Source: Actinomadura rayongensis
GTDB taxonomy: Bacteria; Actinomycetota; Actinomycetes; Streptosporangiales; Streptosporangiaceae
Direction of reading: 5' to 3'
DNA length: 64,000 nucleotides
Assembly (NCBI RefSeq): GCF_009831215.1
Contig: NZ_WUTW01000002.1
Coordinates: 1,652,479 to 1,716,478, forward strand
Part shown: positions 23,740-33,446 of the stretch, piece after piece
Layout of the letters: every line of letters starts with the position of its first letter
Numbering within the stretch: position 1 is the stretch's first letter
The notes under the pieces: generated by a model
Database searches by the model: none
What the model saw: the letters and a program-made list of their open reading frames with translations, nothing else
What the model was told of the DNA's origin: nothing
Position numbers and translations under genes: made by a program

Positions 23740-26700
23740 GTCTTCCGGATCCCGCCGCGTCTCGCGCGGTTCTCATCGGCACGCACAGCGGTTGCCAGGA
23801 CCTCGGGACGTGGGCCGGGGACCTTCCCAGCGTGGCACGCAACACCAGTCGGCTGCAGCGCCTGCTCACGGACGGAACCGTCTGGGGACTCTCCCCCGAG
23901 CACTGCGTCGAGCTCTCCCAGCCCGAAGACGAGCGGACCGTCCTCGACGAGGTGAAACGGGCGGCTCGCGACGCGACGGACACCCTGCTCGTGTACTACG
24001 CGGGCCACGGAATGCTCGTCGGCCCGGGCGACGACCTCTACCTCGCGCTTCCGGGCGTCGACGAGCCGGACCAATGTCTTGCCTACGCGCACCTGAGCGG
24101 ACGAATCGTCAGCAACCGCAGCGGCTCCCTGCGGACGGTCGTCATCCTCGACTGCTGTTTCAGCGGTGCCGCCTTTCGCGGGCAGATGGGTGCGGACCAG
24201 CCCCCGAAGAAGCTTCAGGAGCAGGTGGCCGAGAAGGCCGAGTTCCACGGTGCGTGTGTTCTCACCGCATCGGCGGAGACGCAGCCGGCCCTCGCCCCAC
24301 CGGACGATGAGTTCACCGTTTTCACCGGAGAACTGATCAACATCATGTCCGAGGGGATCGACGGCGGCCCAGAATTTCTCGACACCGGCACCCTGCACGG
24401 GGAACTCAAGAAAAGACTGGCGCTCCGGCCGGCCACCCCCGAACCGCAGTTCGGCACCCGGGGCCAGGGCGGCCGGATCGTCCTGGCGCGCAACCGCGCC
24501 CATCCCGCCGCGCGCAAGGCCACCGGTCTGCGTGCCAGGAACCCGGCTGATGAGGACCCGTGGGTAACGGGCGTACGCGATAACCCGGTCTGGCGCATGG
24601 TCGCGGACGAGAACGGCCTCGGAGCCGACGAGTTGCGCGCGGCGGCGGCGTCCTTCGCCGGGGAACTGTCGCGATCGCACAGTGCCGCGCGTGCGAAGTT
24701 CGAGGACAGCCCCTGGTGCGATCCGATGCTGGCGCCCCGTACCGCCGAACGTTTGAACTTTCTGATCGACCAACTGGGCGCGGACTTCACGCTGTCGTCG
24801 GCAGAGGCGGCGCTGCTCACCGTAACGCCCTTCCTCCATGCGACAGTGCACGCAATTCATCTCGCCCGGAACGTCCTTTCGCCACCTCCGAGCACATGGC
24901 TGGCCGAAACGGAGGACGACGCGGTCCAAATATTCGCGCAATTCTGCCGCGACTATTTTTCAAGGCAGTATCGTCGTACGGAAACGCTGATCGATGACAC
25001 GGCGAGGTCGGCCCTCAACTGGTGGTTGCTCCAACGGATGACGCGGCACGACATGCAGCTCCACCCGCACCATGTCGAGACGACGCTCACCGAGTTGGTG
25101 GGAGCCGCGCGCATCGGGGCCGGCTACTCCGACGCCGACCGTCTGGTCCGCGAAGTGTTCGAGCGGCTCAGGCTCGCCGTCCTCACACAGGCGATGGACC
25201 TCGGTCCCGAACGGCTGGCCGAAGCCGAAGGCGCTTTCAAATCCTTTCGGCGTCGCGTCACGCTGCGCGCCAGCACCGGCTGGGAGAAGCACGTCCGCGA
25301 GCAGTTGCTCGGCCACCTTCTTGTGCTCGCCCGCAAAATGGCGATCGACCCGGCGGATCTGGGTGAGACGCTGGTCGGCCACATCGGCACCCGGCGCAAC
25401 GGGCTCGATGCCCGCACGGTCAGGGAAACGGTGGCCGACTCCTCCTGGGTTCCGTGGCATCGCAACCGGGTGCTGAACGCACGATGTCATCACCAGGCGG
25501 TGGCCGTGGCGTTGGCCGATCACGTCGGAATAGTAGCCGGGGTCCTCAAGGTGATCCACTCTGCCGCCGACACCAGAACCGACCTAGCGGTTCTCGGCAG
25601 ACTCCCGGACACGGTCGGCGCGGACAATATCGGACCCGCCGACACCGGCGACGGGAGACCCGCCTACGACTCGCCGGGGCTTCGCTTCCGCCTGGACGAC
25701 GAGAAGGTGCGCGAGCTGCTCATGGGAGAGCAGCTTTACCACGACCGTACGCTCGCGATCAGAGAGCTTTATCAGAACGCGCTGGACGCATGTCGTTACC
25801 GGTGGGCGCGCAGTGAGTACCTACGCCGGAAGGGACACGATCTGGCTCCCTATAACGGTCGGATCGAATTTTCCCAGGGATCGGATGACTACGGACCGTT
25901 CATCGAATGTGAGGACAATGGCATTGGGCTGGACGTGCATGGACTGAAAGACGTGTTCAGTCGGGCCGGTGCACGCTTCACTGATCTTCCGGAATTCCTT
26001 CAGGAGCGTGCGGAATGGGAAGCCCTTGACGAGCCTATCGAGCTGTTTCCCAACAGTCGCTTCGGAATTGGCGTCCTCAGTTACTTCATGCTGGCCGACG
26101 AGATCGTCGTCACGACATGCCGTATGGGTCGGAAAGGTGAGCCGGGAGAGATCCTTGAAGTCACCATCTCCGGTCCAGGAACGATCTTCCATATCAACAG
26201 GATCGGCCCCGGAGTAGCACCTTTCACGAGGGTGCGGCTCTACCTGAACCGGTCCATCGTTCCGCCCTCGACGGTCGATGTGCTGCGGCGACTGCTCTGG
26301 GTGGCCGAGTTCAATACGACTGCTGATTCCGGGACCGAGAAGGAAGTCTGGGTGCCTGGTGAGTTGAGCCCACGGGCTCCGATCGGAGCTGAAGATCCGT
26401 TGAGAGTGGGAGCGAGACGGACTGTAGACGACGTCGTAGGAGACAGCTCTGATCAAGTCTGGTGGTGCGGTGGACCAGGCGCTGTATTGGCCGATGGGCT
26501 CTGGGCGGGACGTAACATTTACGGCGCCGTCGTCAATTTGCGGGGTCCGATCGCCCCGACACTTTCTGTGGACCGCCGCAACATGCTCGATTACGACGAA
26601 CCGGCGGTCAAGAACTTGCTTTCCAGCGCTGTCGATCGCATTGTGGCGATGCCGTCGCGCGATGAGCGTGAGCCGCTAGAAGTGAGCGAACCGAACGGAA

Positions 26701-28229
26701 GATATGCCGTCGGCAGCTATCTTTGGCTGAGTCGACTGGCAGCCGATAGGCCGTTTCTCGCCGATAGTATCGTGCTGCGGCTTGCCGCCAATACGAATCA
26801 TTGTTGGCGTATAGGTGGTATCGCTATTCCGATTTCCATCTTCGGTTGTTTCCCTTCGGACATTCTCGACAACTATTTTCCTTGGATGGGGGAAGGGGCT
26901 TACAGGTCGGATCTTTGGGGATTTGGGCGTGCTGCTGGTCGAGTGGGGGCCTGGCGTAGGGCCGTTTTTGTTGATCTCCTGGAAAAAAGGCCGAGCCCGC
27001 TTGTGCACTTTAAGGATATCTCGCTTCCGTCTGATGCGTTTATTTTGGCTGGATATGCTTCTGGTTCGATCACTCGAACTCACATTATTGGAGCTGCGGC
27101 AAGGTTGAATATTTCCGTCTCTCGGGTTGTGGAGCGGTTGGTGGGGTGGGGTTTTGAGGTGCCGGGTTCGGCTGGTCTTCCTGACACAGTGCCGTTGGAG
27201 GACGACGCCGTGTTGTTGAGCCGTGATGCCGACGGCAGGCCGCCGTGGTTGGTCGATGGGGAGCCGATTCCGATTAGTCATGTGGTGCAGGTGGGGTTGC
27301 GGCTTCGGTGGCGTGTTCCGCAGGTTGTGGAGCGGTTGGTGGGGTGGGGTTTTGAGGTGCCGGGTTCGGCTGGTCTTCCCGACACAATTCCGTCGGAGGA
27401 CGATGCTGCCGTGTTGTTGAGCCGTGATGCCGATGGCAGGGCGCCGTGGTTGGCCGGTGGGGAGCCGATTCCGATTAGTCATGTGGTGCAGGTGGGGTTG
27501 CGGCTTCGGTGGCGTGTTCCGCAGGTTGTGGAGCGGTTGGCGCGGTGGGGTTTTGAGGTGCCGGGTTCGGCTGGTCTTCCCGACACAGTGCCGTTGGAGG
27601 ACGACGCCGTGTTGTTGAGCCGTGATGCCGACGGCAGGCCGCCGTGGCTGGTCGATGGGGTCCCGGTTTCTGTCGGGCATGTGGTGCGGTTGGCGGTGCG
27701 GCTTCGGTGGCGTGTTCCGCAGGTTGTGGAAGGGTTGGCGCGGTGGGGTTTTGAGGTGCCGGGTTCGGCTGGTCTTCCCGACACAGTGCCGTTGGAGGAC
27801 GACGCCGTGTTGTTGAGCCGTGATGCCAACGGCGGGCCGCCGTGGCTGGTCGATGGGGTCCCGGTTTCTGTCGGGCATGTGGTGCGGTTGGCGGTGCGGC
27901 TTCGGTGGCGTGTTCCGCAGGTTGTGGAGCGGTTGGTGGGGTGGGGTTTTGAGGTGCCGGGTTCGGCTGGTCTTCCCGACACAATTCCGTCGGACGATGC
28001 TGCTGTGTTGTTGAGCCGTGATGCCGACGGCAGCGTGCTGTGGCTGGTCGATGGCGAAACGGTTTCCATTGAGAGCCTCATCAGCGTTGCGGTCCAGTTG
28101 CGGCGCCCGGTCTCGGAGATCGCGGCGCGGCTCACCGCACTCGGGTTCACCGTCCCGGTCACCCGGGCTCCCATCGACCCGCGTTATTGGTTCGGCGCCG
28201 GGTCGCAGGAGGCGGCTCCCGAGGCGTGA
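23736..28229 (+). CDS. Caspase-like protease / HSP90-type ATPase / tandem-repeat conflict effector
   Basis: 1,497 residues from ATG 23736. Residues 1 to about 270 are a caspase-fold peptidase with VYYAGHG (H91) and ILDCCFSG (C141). Residues about 280-640 are helical and without obvious catalytic residues; an inactive HD-like domain is possible. Residues about 645-960 are a GHKL/HSP90-type ATPase: ELYQNALDA (E677, N681, D684), ECEDNGIGLD (D727) and RFGIGVLSYFM. A linker (960-1130) leads to five repeats of 66-67 residues plus a partial sixth. The architecture suggests an ATP-gated protease that cleaves cell targets after sensing invasion through the repeats (inference). It follows the EACC1-like gene with a 4-bp overlap. 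The segment about 26820-27120 is far poorer in GC than its surroundings. Confidence 0.85.
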   Translation: MSLPDPAASRAVLIGTHSGCQDLGTWAGDLPSVARNTSRLQRLLTDGTVWGLSPEHCVELSQPEDERTVLDEVKRAARDATDTLLVYYAGHGMLVGPGDDLYLALPGVDEPDQCLAYAHLSGRIVSNRSGSLRTVVILDCCFSGAAFRGQMGADQPPKKLQEQVAEKAEFHGACVLTASAETQPALAPPDDEFTVFTGELINIMSEGIDGGPEFLDTGTLHGELKKRLALRPATPEPQFGTRGQGGRIVLARNRAHPAARKATGLRARNPADEDPWVTGVRDNPVWRMVADENGLGADELRAAAASFAGELSRSHSAARAKFEDSPWCDPMLAPRTAERLNFLIDQLGADFTLSSAEAALLTVTPFLHATVHAIHLARNVLSPPPSTWLAETEDDAVQIFAQFCRDYFSRQYRRTETLIDDTARSALNWWLLQRMTRHDMQLHPHHVETTLTELVGAARIGAGYSDADRLVREVFERLRLAVLTQAMDLGPERLAEAEGAFKSFRRRVTLRASTGWEKHVREQLLGHLLVLARKMAIDPADLGETLVGHIGTRRNGLDARTVRETVADSSWVPWHRNRVLNARCHHQAVAVALADHVGIVAGVLKVIHSAADTRTDLAVLGRLPDTVGADNIGPADTGDGRPAYDSPGLRFRLDDEKVRELLMGEQLYHDRTLAIRELYQNALDACRYRWARSEYLRRKGHDLAPYNGRIEFSQGSDDYGPFIECEDNGIGLDVHGLKDVFSRAGARFTDLPEFLQERAEWEALDEPIELFPNSRFGIGVLSYFMLADEIVVTTCRMGRKGEPGEILEVTISGPGTIFHINRIGPGVAPFTRVRLYLNRSIVPPSTVDVLRRLLWVAEFNTTADSGTEKEVWVPGELSPRAPIGAEDPLRVGARRTVDDVVGDSSDQVWWCGGPGAVLADGLWAGRNIYGAVVNLRGPIAPTLSVDRRNMLDYDEPAVKNLLSSAVDRIVAMPSRDEREPLEVSEPNGRYAVGSYLWLSRLAADRPFLADSIVLRLAANTNHCWRIGGIAIPISIFGCFPSDILDNYFPWMGEGAYRSDLWGFGRAAGRVGAWRRAVFVDLLEKRPSPLVHFKDISLPSDAFILAGYASGSITRTHIIGAAARLNISVSRVVERLVGWGFEVPGSAGLPDTVPLEDDAVLLSRDADGRPPWLVDGEPIPISHVVQVGLRLRWRVPQVVERLVGWGFEVPGSAGLPDTIPSEDDAAVLLSRDADGRAPWLAGGEPIPISHVVQVGLRLRWRVPQVVERLARWGFEVPGSAGLPDTVPLEDDAVLLSRDADGRPPWLVDGVPVSVGHVVRLAVRLRWRVPQVVEGLARWGFEVPGSAGLPDTVPLEDDAVLLSRDANGGPPWLVDGVPVSVGHVVRLAVRLRWRVPQVVERLVGWGFEVPGSAGLPDTIPSDDAAVLLSRDADGSVLWLVDGETVSIESLISVAVQLRRPVSEIAARLTALGFTVPVTRAPIDPRYWFGAGSQEAAPEA
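27126..28118 (+). repeat. Five near-identical 198/201-bp tandem coding repeats
   Basis: Units start at 27126, 27324, 27525, 27723 and 27921; the second is 201 bp, the others 198, always in frame. A diverged partial unit follows at 28119. Each encodes a 66-67-residue module beginning VVE(R/G)L and ending RLRWRVPQ in the first four units. Units 3 and 4 differ at only four of 198 positions, and three of those change the amino acid. Variation is concentrated in a few spots (VGW/ARW; EPIPISHVVQVGL versus VPVSVGHVVRLAV), as in repeat arrays that evolve by recombination. Relatives of such repeats were described as winged-HTH domains linked to HSP90; I could not verify the fold. Confidence 0.95.
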
Positions 28230-28373
28230 CGGTGCGCTCGGGCACCCGGGGGAACAGGTGCGTATCGGATGTTGGTGTAAAGCCTTAGGCTCGTGGAAGA
28301 CAGCGTCCGACGGTCGGGCGCGGTCGTCGGGAGTGCTGACGCCCGGCGGGCGAGACGGAACGGAGCGCACCCC

Positions 28374-28730
28374 GTGGAACCCGGTGGTTTCAACATGCAG
28401 GAGCTGTTCCAGCAGGCGCAGCGCATGCAGGAGCAGCTCGTCGCCGCGCAGCAGGAGCTGGCGGAGGCCGAGGTCACGGGCACCGCGGGCGGCGGCCTGG
28501 TGGCCGCGACGGTGAACGGGCAGGGCGAGCTGACGGCCCTGACCATCGACCCGAAGACGATCGACGCCGACGACCCGGCCGACACCGCCGAGACGATCGC
28601 CGACCTCGTCGTCGCCGCGATCCGGGACGCAAGGCGCGGTGCGGAGGAGCTGGCGGCCGAGAAGATGGGTCCGCTGGCGTCCGGCCTCGGCGGCGGCATG
28701 CCCGGACTTCCCGGCCTGCCCGGCGCCTGA
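28374..28730 (+). CDS. ybaB: YbaB/EbfC nucleoid-associated protein
   Basis: 118 residues from GTG 28374 ([22 protein letters not shown]), with GGAG about nine bases upstream; ATG 28395 is an alternative. The family forms a tweezer-shaped dimer that binds DNA. The long N-terminal helix, central [15 protein letters not shown] strand pair and C-terminal helix match, and a glycine/proline tail is typical of actinobacteria. It lies 16 bp before recR, the conserved pairing, but is separated from dnaX by the conflict locus. Confidence 0.93.
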   Translation: MEPGGFNMQELFQQAQRMQEQLVAAQQELAEAEVTGTAGGGLVAATVNGQGELTALTIDPKTIDADDPADTAETIADLVVAAIRDARRGAEELAAEKMGPLASGLGGGMPGLPGLPGA

Positions 28731-28746
28731 CCAGAAGGAGAGACCG

Positions 28747-29346
28747 TTGTACGAAGGGGTCGTCCAGAACCTCATCGACGAGCTGGGCCGGCTGCCCGGC
28801 GTCGGCCCCAAGAGCGCGCAGCGGATCGCCTTCCACCTCCTCGCCGCCGATCCGGCCGACGTGGAGCGGCTCGGCCGGGCGCTCAAGGAGGTCAAGGACA
28901 AGGTCCGGTTCTGCCGGACGTGCGGGAACGTCGCGGAAGAGGAGGAGTGCCGCATCTGCCGGGACGTCCGCCGCGACCCGGCCGTGATCTGCGTGGTCGA
29001 GGAGTCCAAGGACGTCGTCGCGATCGAGAAGACGCGCGAGTTCCGCGGCCGGTACCACGTGCTCGGCGGCGCGATCTCCCCGATCGAGGGCGTCGGCCCG
29101 GACGACCTGCGCATCCGCGAGCTGATGCAGCGGCTCGCCGACGGGACCGTCACCGAGCTGATCCTCGCGACCGACCCGAACCTGGAGGGCGAGGCGACCG
29201 CGACGTACCTCGCCCGGCTCGTGAAACCGATGGGACTCACGGTGACCCGCCTCGCGAGCGGGCTGCCGGTGGGCGGCGACCTGGAGTACGCCGACGAGGT
29301 CACGCTGGGACGCGCTTTTGAAGGACGGAGGCTGCTCGATGTCTGA
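28747..29346 (+). CDS. recR: Recombination mediator protein RecR
   Basis: 199 residues, the usual length, from TTG 28747 with AAGGAGA seven bases upstream. It shows an HhH motif ([20 protein letters not shown]), a four-cysteine zinc finger (CRTCGN..CRIC, residues about 57-72), a Toprim domain with [14 protein letters not shown] and a Walker-like C-terminal part ([18 protein letters not shown]). RecR works with RecO/RecF to load RecA. The next gene starts inside its last codons. Confidence 0.97.
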   Translation: MYEGVVQNLIDELGRLPGVGPKSAQRIAFHLLAADPADVERLGRALKEVKDKVRFCRTCGNVAEEEECRICRDVRRDPAVICVVEESKDVVAIEKTREFRGRYHVLGGAISPIEGVGPDDLRIRELMQRLADGTVTELILATDPNLEGEATATYLARLVKPMGLTVTRLASGLPVGGDLEYADEVTLGRAFEGRRLLDV

Positions 29347-29863
29347 CACCGCCACCTGGGACGCCCTGGCCGAAAGGGTCGCGACCCATGTCCGGAACTA
29401 CCTGAACGGGCTGGAGGCGGTGGCGCGCGGCGACGGCGGCGTCCACACGATCCCGCTGCTCCTGCTGGAGGTGTCGCAGGTCATCCTGGCGGGCGCGCAG
29501 CTCGGCGCGACGGCGGACGTCATCCTGCCCGACAACTGGGAGCCCGAGGTCGGCCCCGACCCCGATCTCGACATCGTCCGGCAGGGCCTCGGCGAGCGGC
29601 TCGCGTCGGTGGACGAGTACGTCGAGGTCTTCGACCCGTACAAGGACACCGAGCCGACCGCGTACCGGCTGTCGGACGATCTCGTGGACGTCGCGAGCGA
29701 CCTCGTCCACGGCCTGCGCCACTACGAGCAGGACCGTCCGCTGGAGGCGCTGTGGTGGTGGCAGTACTCGTACTTCAACCACTGGGGCAACCACGCGGGG
29801 GCGGCGCTGCGTGCGCTCCACGCGGTGATCGCCGGGGCGCGCCTGGACGTGGCCGTGCGCTGA
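29339..29863 (+). CDS. DUF5063-family protein
   Basis: 174 residues from ATG 29339, overlapping the recR stop by eight bases. It is acidic, helical and tryptophan-rich near the C-terminus ([29 protein letters not shown]). DUF5063 proteins follow recR in many actinobacteria; their function is unknown. The tight overlap suggests coupled translation with recR. Confidence 0.85.
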   Translation: MSDTATWDALAERVATHVRNYLNGLEAVARGDGGVHTIPLLLLEVSQVILAGAQLGATADVILPDNWEPEVGPDPDLDIVRQGLGERLASVDEYVEVFDPYKDTEPTAYRLSDDLVDVASDLVHGLRHYEQDRPLEALWWWQYSYFNHWGNHAGAALRALHAVIAGARLDVAVR

Positions 29864-29964
29864 CGGTGTCCGCCATCTGGGGAGTTACCTGCTCGTAACC
29901 GTCGACGGCGGCATCGGTAGACTCGTGGCGTTACGCCAGACCCCGATCCGAGGAGCGCCCACTC

Positions 29965-31239
29965 GTGGCTCTTATCGTGCAGAAGTACGGTGGCTCCTCC
30001 GTCGCCGACGCCGAGTGCGTCAAGCGGGTCGCCCAGCGCATCGTCGCGACGAAGAAGGCGGGCAACGACGTCGTCGTCGTGGTGTCCGCGATGGGCGACA
30101 CGACGGATGATCTCATCGACATGGCCGAGCAGGTCAGCCCCCTGCCGCCCGCCCGTGAGCTGGACATGCTGCTCACCGCGGGCGAGCGCATCTCGATGGC
30201 GCTGCTCGCGATGGCCATCGCCAACCTGGGCCACGAGGCCCGTTCCTTCACCGGCTCCCAGGCCGGCGTGATCACCGACGGCGCCCACGGCAAAGCCAAG
30301 ATCATCGACGTGACGCCGGGCCGGATCCGCGCCGCCCTGGACGAGGGCTCGATCTGCATCGTCGCGGGGTTCCAGGGCGTCTCGCAGGGCACCAAGGACA
30401 TCACGACGCTCGGCCGGGGCGGTTCGGACACCACGGCCGTCGCGCTGGCCGCCGCGCTGGAGGCGGACTGCTGCGAGATCTACACCGACGTGGACGGCGT
30501 CTTCACCGCCGACCCGCGCATCGTCGGCGCGGCCCGCCGCATCCCGCGGATCTCCTACGAGGAGATGCTGGAGATGGCGGCGTCCGGCGCGAAGATCCTC
30601 CACCTGCGGTGCGTCGAGTACGCGCGGCGCTACAACATCCCGATCCATGTGCGGTCCTCGTTCTCCCAGAAGGAGGGCACGTGGGTCGTCGACAGCAGTG
30701 ACATCGAGGGGCACGAGATGGAGCAGGCGATCATCTCCGGCGTCGCGCACGACCGGAGCGAAGCCAAGATCACCGTGGTGGGGGTGCCCGACAAGGTCGG
30801 CGAGGCCGCCACGATCTTCACGGTGCTGTCCGAGGCCGAGATCAACATCGACATGATCGTGCAGAACGTGTCGGCCGCGTCCACCGGACGCACCGACATC
30901 TCCTTCACGCTCCCGGCCAGCGACGGGCAGAGCGCCCTCGCCGCGCTGAACAAGCTGAAGGAGCGCATCGGGTTCGAGTCGCTGCGCTACGACGACCGGA
31001 TCGGCAAGGTGTCCCTGATCGGCGCCGGGATGCGCTCCCACCCGGGCGTCACCGCGACGTTCTTCGCCGCCATCGCCGACGCGGGCGTCAACATCGAGAT
31101 GATCTCCACCTCGGAGATCCGCATCTCGGTCGTGGTGGCCCAGGACGACATCGACACGGCGGTAGCCGCCGCGCACCGCGCCTTCGACCTGGACGCCGAA
31201 CAGGTCGAGGCGGTCGTCTACGGCGGCACCGGCCGCTGA
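29965..31239 (+). CDS. lysC: Aspartate kinase
   Basis: 424 residues from GTG 29965 ([17 protein letters not shown]). It phosphorylates L-aspartate as the first step to lysine, methionine, threonine and diaminopimelate. Kinase motifs are KYGGSS (7-12), [16 protein letters not shown] (about 151-166) and [13 protein letters not shown]. Two C-terminal ACT domains (about 265-420; [17 protein letters not shown] and [19 protein letters not shown]) give feedback control by lysine/threonine. The usual partner asd (aspartate-semialdehyde dehydrogenase) does not follow; the next gene is on the other strand. Confidence 0.97.
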   Translation: MALIVQKYGGSSVADAECVKRVAQRIVATKKAGNDVVVVVSAMGDTTDDLIDMAEQVSPLPPARELDMLLTAGERISMALLAMAIANLGHEARSFTGSQAGVITDGAHGKAKIIDVTPGRIRAALDEGSICIVAGFQGVSQGTKDITTLGRGGSDTTAVALAAALEADCCEIYTDVDGVFTADPRIVGAARRIPRISYEEMLEMAASGAKILHLRCVEYARRYNIPIHVRSSFSQKEGTWVVDSSDIEGHEMEQAIISGVAHDRSEAKITVVGVPDKVGEAATIFTVLSEAEINIDMIVQNVSAASTGRTDISFTLPASDGQSALAALNKLKERIGFESLRYDDRIGKVSLIGAGMRSHPGVTATFFAAIADAGVNIEMISTSEIRISVVVAQDDIDTAVAAAHRAFDLDAEQVEAVVYGGTGR

Positions 31240-31445
31240 CCCTCGCGCCCCCGCCGTCCGCGCGCCGAACCCCGGCCCAGCGCGGACGGCGGGGCCGCGC
31301 CGTCTCCCCGCACACCGAGCAGGACGCGCCCTGCCGCGTCAACGCCACGCCCACCGCGCCAACCCGCCCCTACCGCGTCTCCGCGTGGGCCGCGCGTCCT
31401 CCCGTGTGGCGAGTCCGCGCGTGGACAGATCGCGATCGAGCCTGC

Positions 31446-32207
31446 TCAGACCGCTCGCACTTGGGCGAGCCGCTTGACCGCGAACTGGTCGGTCCCGCTG
31501 GGGTCCCAGCAGACAGCGGCTTCCCATGCGGCCCGCGCTTGCACGGCGATGTCGTAGGCGTCGTCGTCGAGACCGGCCGCGTTGTGCGGCAGTGCCAGGT
31601 CGAGGTCGGGGACGTCGACGTGCGACTCGTCCCAGTCGATCAACGCGACGCCCGCCGCGGTCATGCGGATGTTGCCCGGGTTGGGGTCGCCGTGGACGAC
31701 GCACGTCCTGCGACCGGCCAGGCGCGCCCACGCCGCCCGGCAGCGAACCACGCCCTCGGACGGCATCACGCCGAGGTCGACCCTCGTCCCGGTCTCGGCG
31801 TGCAGAAGGTCGGTCGACGAGCGCCAGCCCGGGCGTTGCGGCCAGCCGTGCGTCAGCCGATGGAGCCGGCGCAGGGTGTCGGCGACGCGACGCCAGTCGG
31901 CTCGGGTCTCGGGCGGCGTGCCGTCCACGTAGGTCATCACCACCAGGCCGTCGGCGAAGTACCGGCCGTCGGTGGTCGGGATCGGCACCGGCACCGACAT
32001 CCCTTCACGGTGCAGGTGCCGCAACAGGCCGGTCTCCCACGCGAGATCAGCGTCGCCGCGCCGGCCGAGACGACCGACCGCCAGGCGCCCGTCGACACGC
32101 ACGCTCCACACCTGGTTGACGCCGACTCCGCCGGTGAGCCGTTCGCCGCGAACGACGGCATCGCCCCACTGCTCCAGTGCGTCCCATCCCACCTGCGACA
32201 TCTTCAC
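31446..32207 (-). CDS. Aminoglycoside phosphotransferase-family kinase
   Basis: 253 residues; start GTG 32207 or ATG 32201. The APH/choline-kinase fold shows in the catalytic loop CVVHGDPNPGNIRM (HGDxxxxN, residues about 167-180) and the metal-binding LIDWDE (about 189). A glycine loop is present near residues 25-60. The substrate cannot be told: members phosphorylate antibiotics, homoserine, choline or fructosamines. It stands alone, convergent with lysC, with 206 bp between them that hold nothing I can identify. Confidence 0.85.
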   Translation of the reverse strand: MKMSQVGWDALEQWGDAVVRGERLTGGVGVNQVWSVRVDGRLAVGRLGRRGDADLAWETGLLRHLHREGMSVPVPIPTTDGRYFADGLVVMTYVDGTPPETRADWRRVADTLRRLHRLTHGWPQRPGWRSSTDLLHAETGTRVDLGVMPSEGVVRCRAAWARLAGRRTCVVHGDPNPGNIRMTAAGVALIDWDESHVDVPDLDLALPHNAAGLDDDAYDIAVQARAAWEAAVCWDPSGTDQFAVKRLAQVRAV

Positions 32208-32246
32208 AGAAGGTCAGTTCAGGTGCGGCGCGTTTGGGCGGGTGGG

Positions 32247-33020
32247 TCAGAGGTGTAGCCAGGGGACGCCGTTGTGCGTCGTGAAGGCGGGGGTGGCGTG
32301 GACGTCGCCGGCGGCGGTGACGGTGTAGGCGTGCAGGTCGGGACGGGCGGCGAGCCATGTGCGGGCCTCGTCGCCCATCGCGAACGCGGCGGTGGCGAGG
32401 GCGTCGGTCCGGGTGAGGCGGCGGCCCGCGAGCGTGAGGGAGAGCAGCGCGGTCGCGGGCCGTCCCGTCGCGGGGTCGAGGATGTGCGGGCCGCGCTCGG
32501 CGGTGCCGGACGTGGCCACGGCGATGTCGCGGCCCTCGATGACGGCGGCGATGCGCGTTCGGTCGCGGGGGTCGGCCACGCCGATCCGCCAGGGCTCGCC
32601 GGGTTCGGGTTCGCCGCGGGTCTGGACGTCGCCGCCGCCGTTCACGCAGTGGTCTACGGCGCCTGCCGCGAACAGCAGGTCGGACGCGCGCTCGATCGCC
32701 CAGCCCTTGACCGCGCCGCTCGGGTCCAGGCGTCCGCCGGGGGACGCGGTGAATCGGCCGCCGGTCTCGGCGGACAGTTCGGCGCAGAACTTCAGGATGT
32801 CCTGGACGTCCGGGTCGCACTTGTCGAGGGTGAGGGTTCTGTCGCGCAGGTGGCTGATCTGGCTGTCCGGACGGTAGGGGGAGAACACGGCGTCCACGTG
32901 GTGCAGCCAGGCGACGGCGTTGGTCAGGGCGGCGCGGATCCGGGGGGTCGGCGGTGTCCGGACGTCGAACGAGAACACCGTTCCCATCACGTGCTCCACG
33001 TGCCGCAGCGCGTCAGACAC
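32247..33020 (-). CDS. apbE: FAD:protein FMN transferase
   Basis: 257 residues. The family cleaves FAD and attaches FMN to a threonine or serine of FMN-binding domains. It shows FSPYRPDSQIS (46-56), AVKGWAIERA (about 125), VNGGGDVQTRG (about 145) and the metal-binding RTDALATAAFAMG (about 225-237). There is no signal peptide or lipobox, so flavinylation may be cytoplasmic, or the start may be further upstream. The start overlaps the stop of the FMN-binding gene by eight bases, and that gene carries the target motif. Confidence 0.93.
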   Translation of the reverse strand: MSDALRHVEHVMGTVFSFDVRTPPTPRIRAALTNAVAWLHHVDAVFSPYRPDSQISHLRDRTLTLDKCDPDVQDILKFCAELSAETGGRFTASPGGRLDPSGAVKGWAIERASDLLFAAGAVDHCVNGGGDVQTRGEPEPGEPWRIGVADPRDRTRIAAVIEGRDIAVATSGTAERGPHILDPATGRPATALLSLTLAGRRLTRTDALATAAFAMGDEARTWLAARPDLHAYTVTAAGDVHATPAFTTHNGVPWLHL

Positions 33021-33432
33021 CGGCCTTGTCCAGTGCGCTCTGGAGGGACTCGCGGTAGCCCTCGCTGGTGTAGGTCGCGCCCGAGATCGTGTCGATCCGG
33101 GCGGTCCCGGCGGCCACGGCGGCCTTGTTGAGCTGCGGCACCGCGACGCGCGCGATCTCGGGCTCGGGGCCCCGGGTGGACGGCACCTGGAGCACCTTCA
33201 CCTTCGCCAGCCGCCCGTTCCGCACGGTGATCTTCACCTGGACGGGCCCGTACCGCGTGTGGACCACCTTCCCGGTGAACGTCCCGCCGGTGGTCTTCCC
33301 GGCCGACGTCGTGCTTCCGGACGGCTCGGGCGCGGCGGCGCGTGCGGGCGGCGCCGTGTGGGTCGGCTTCAACGCGATGAGCAGCGCTATCCCGGCGACG
33401 GTGCCGCCGGTGGACGCGAGAATGCGGCGCAC
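33013..33432 (-). CDS. Secreted or membrane-anchored FMN-binding protein
   Basis: 139 residues from GTG 33432. A hydrophobic N-terminal segment (about 4-21) acts as signal or anchor, followed by a low-complexity linker and an FMN-binding domain (about 52-139). The flavinylation motif ISGATYTS lies at 116-123 with T120 the likely acceptor of FMN. It probably passes electrons from the ferric reductase-type membrane protein encoded 14 bp upstream to an extracellular acceptor. Translation is coupled to apbE. Confidence 0.93.
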   Translation of the reverse strand: MRRILASTGGTVAGIALLIALKPTHTAPPARAAAPEPSGSTTSAGKTTGGTFTGKVVHTRYGPVQVKITVRNGRLAKVKVLQVPSTRGPEPEIARVAVPQLNKAAVAAGTARIDTISGATYTSEGYRESLQSALDKAGV

Positions 33433-33446
33433 AAGATCCCCCGGGC

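Noticed and set aside
27126..28118. Regularly spaced repeats that could suggest a CRISPR array
   Set aside because: Units are 198-201 bp, directly adjacent without unique spacers, and in frame within a protein-coding gene.
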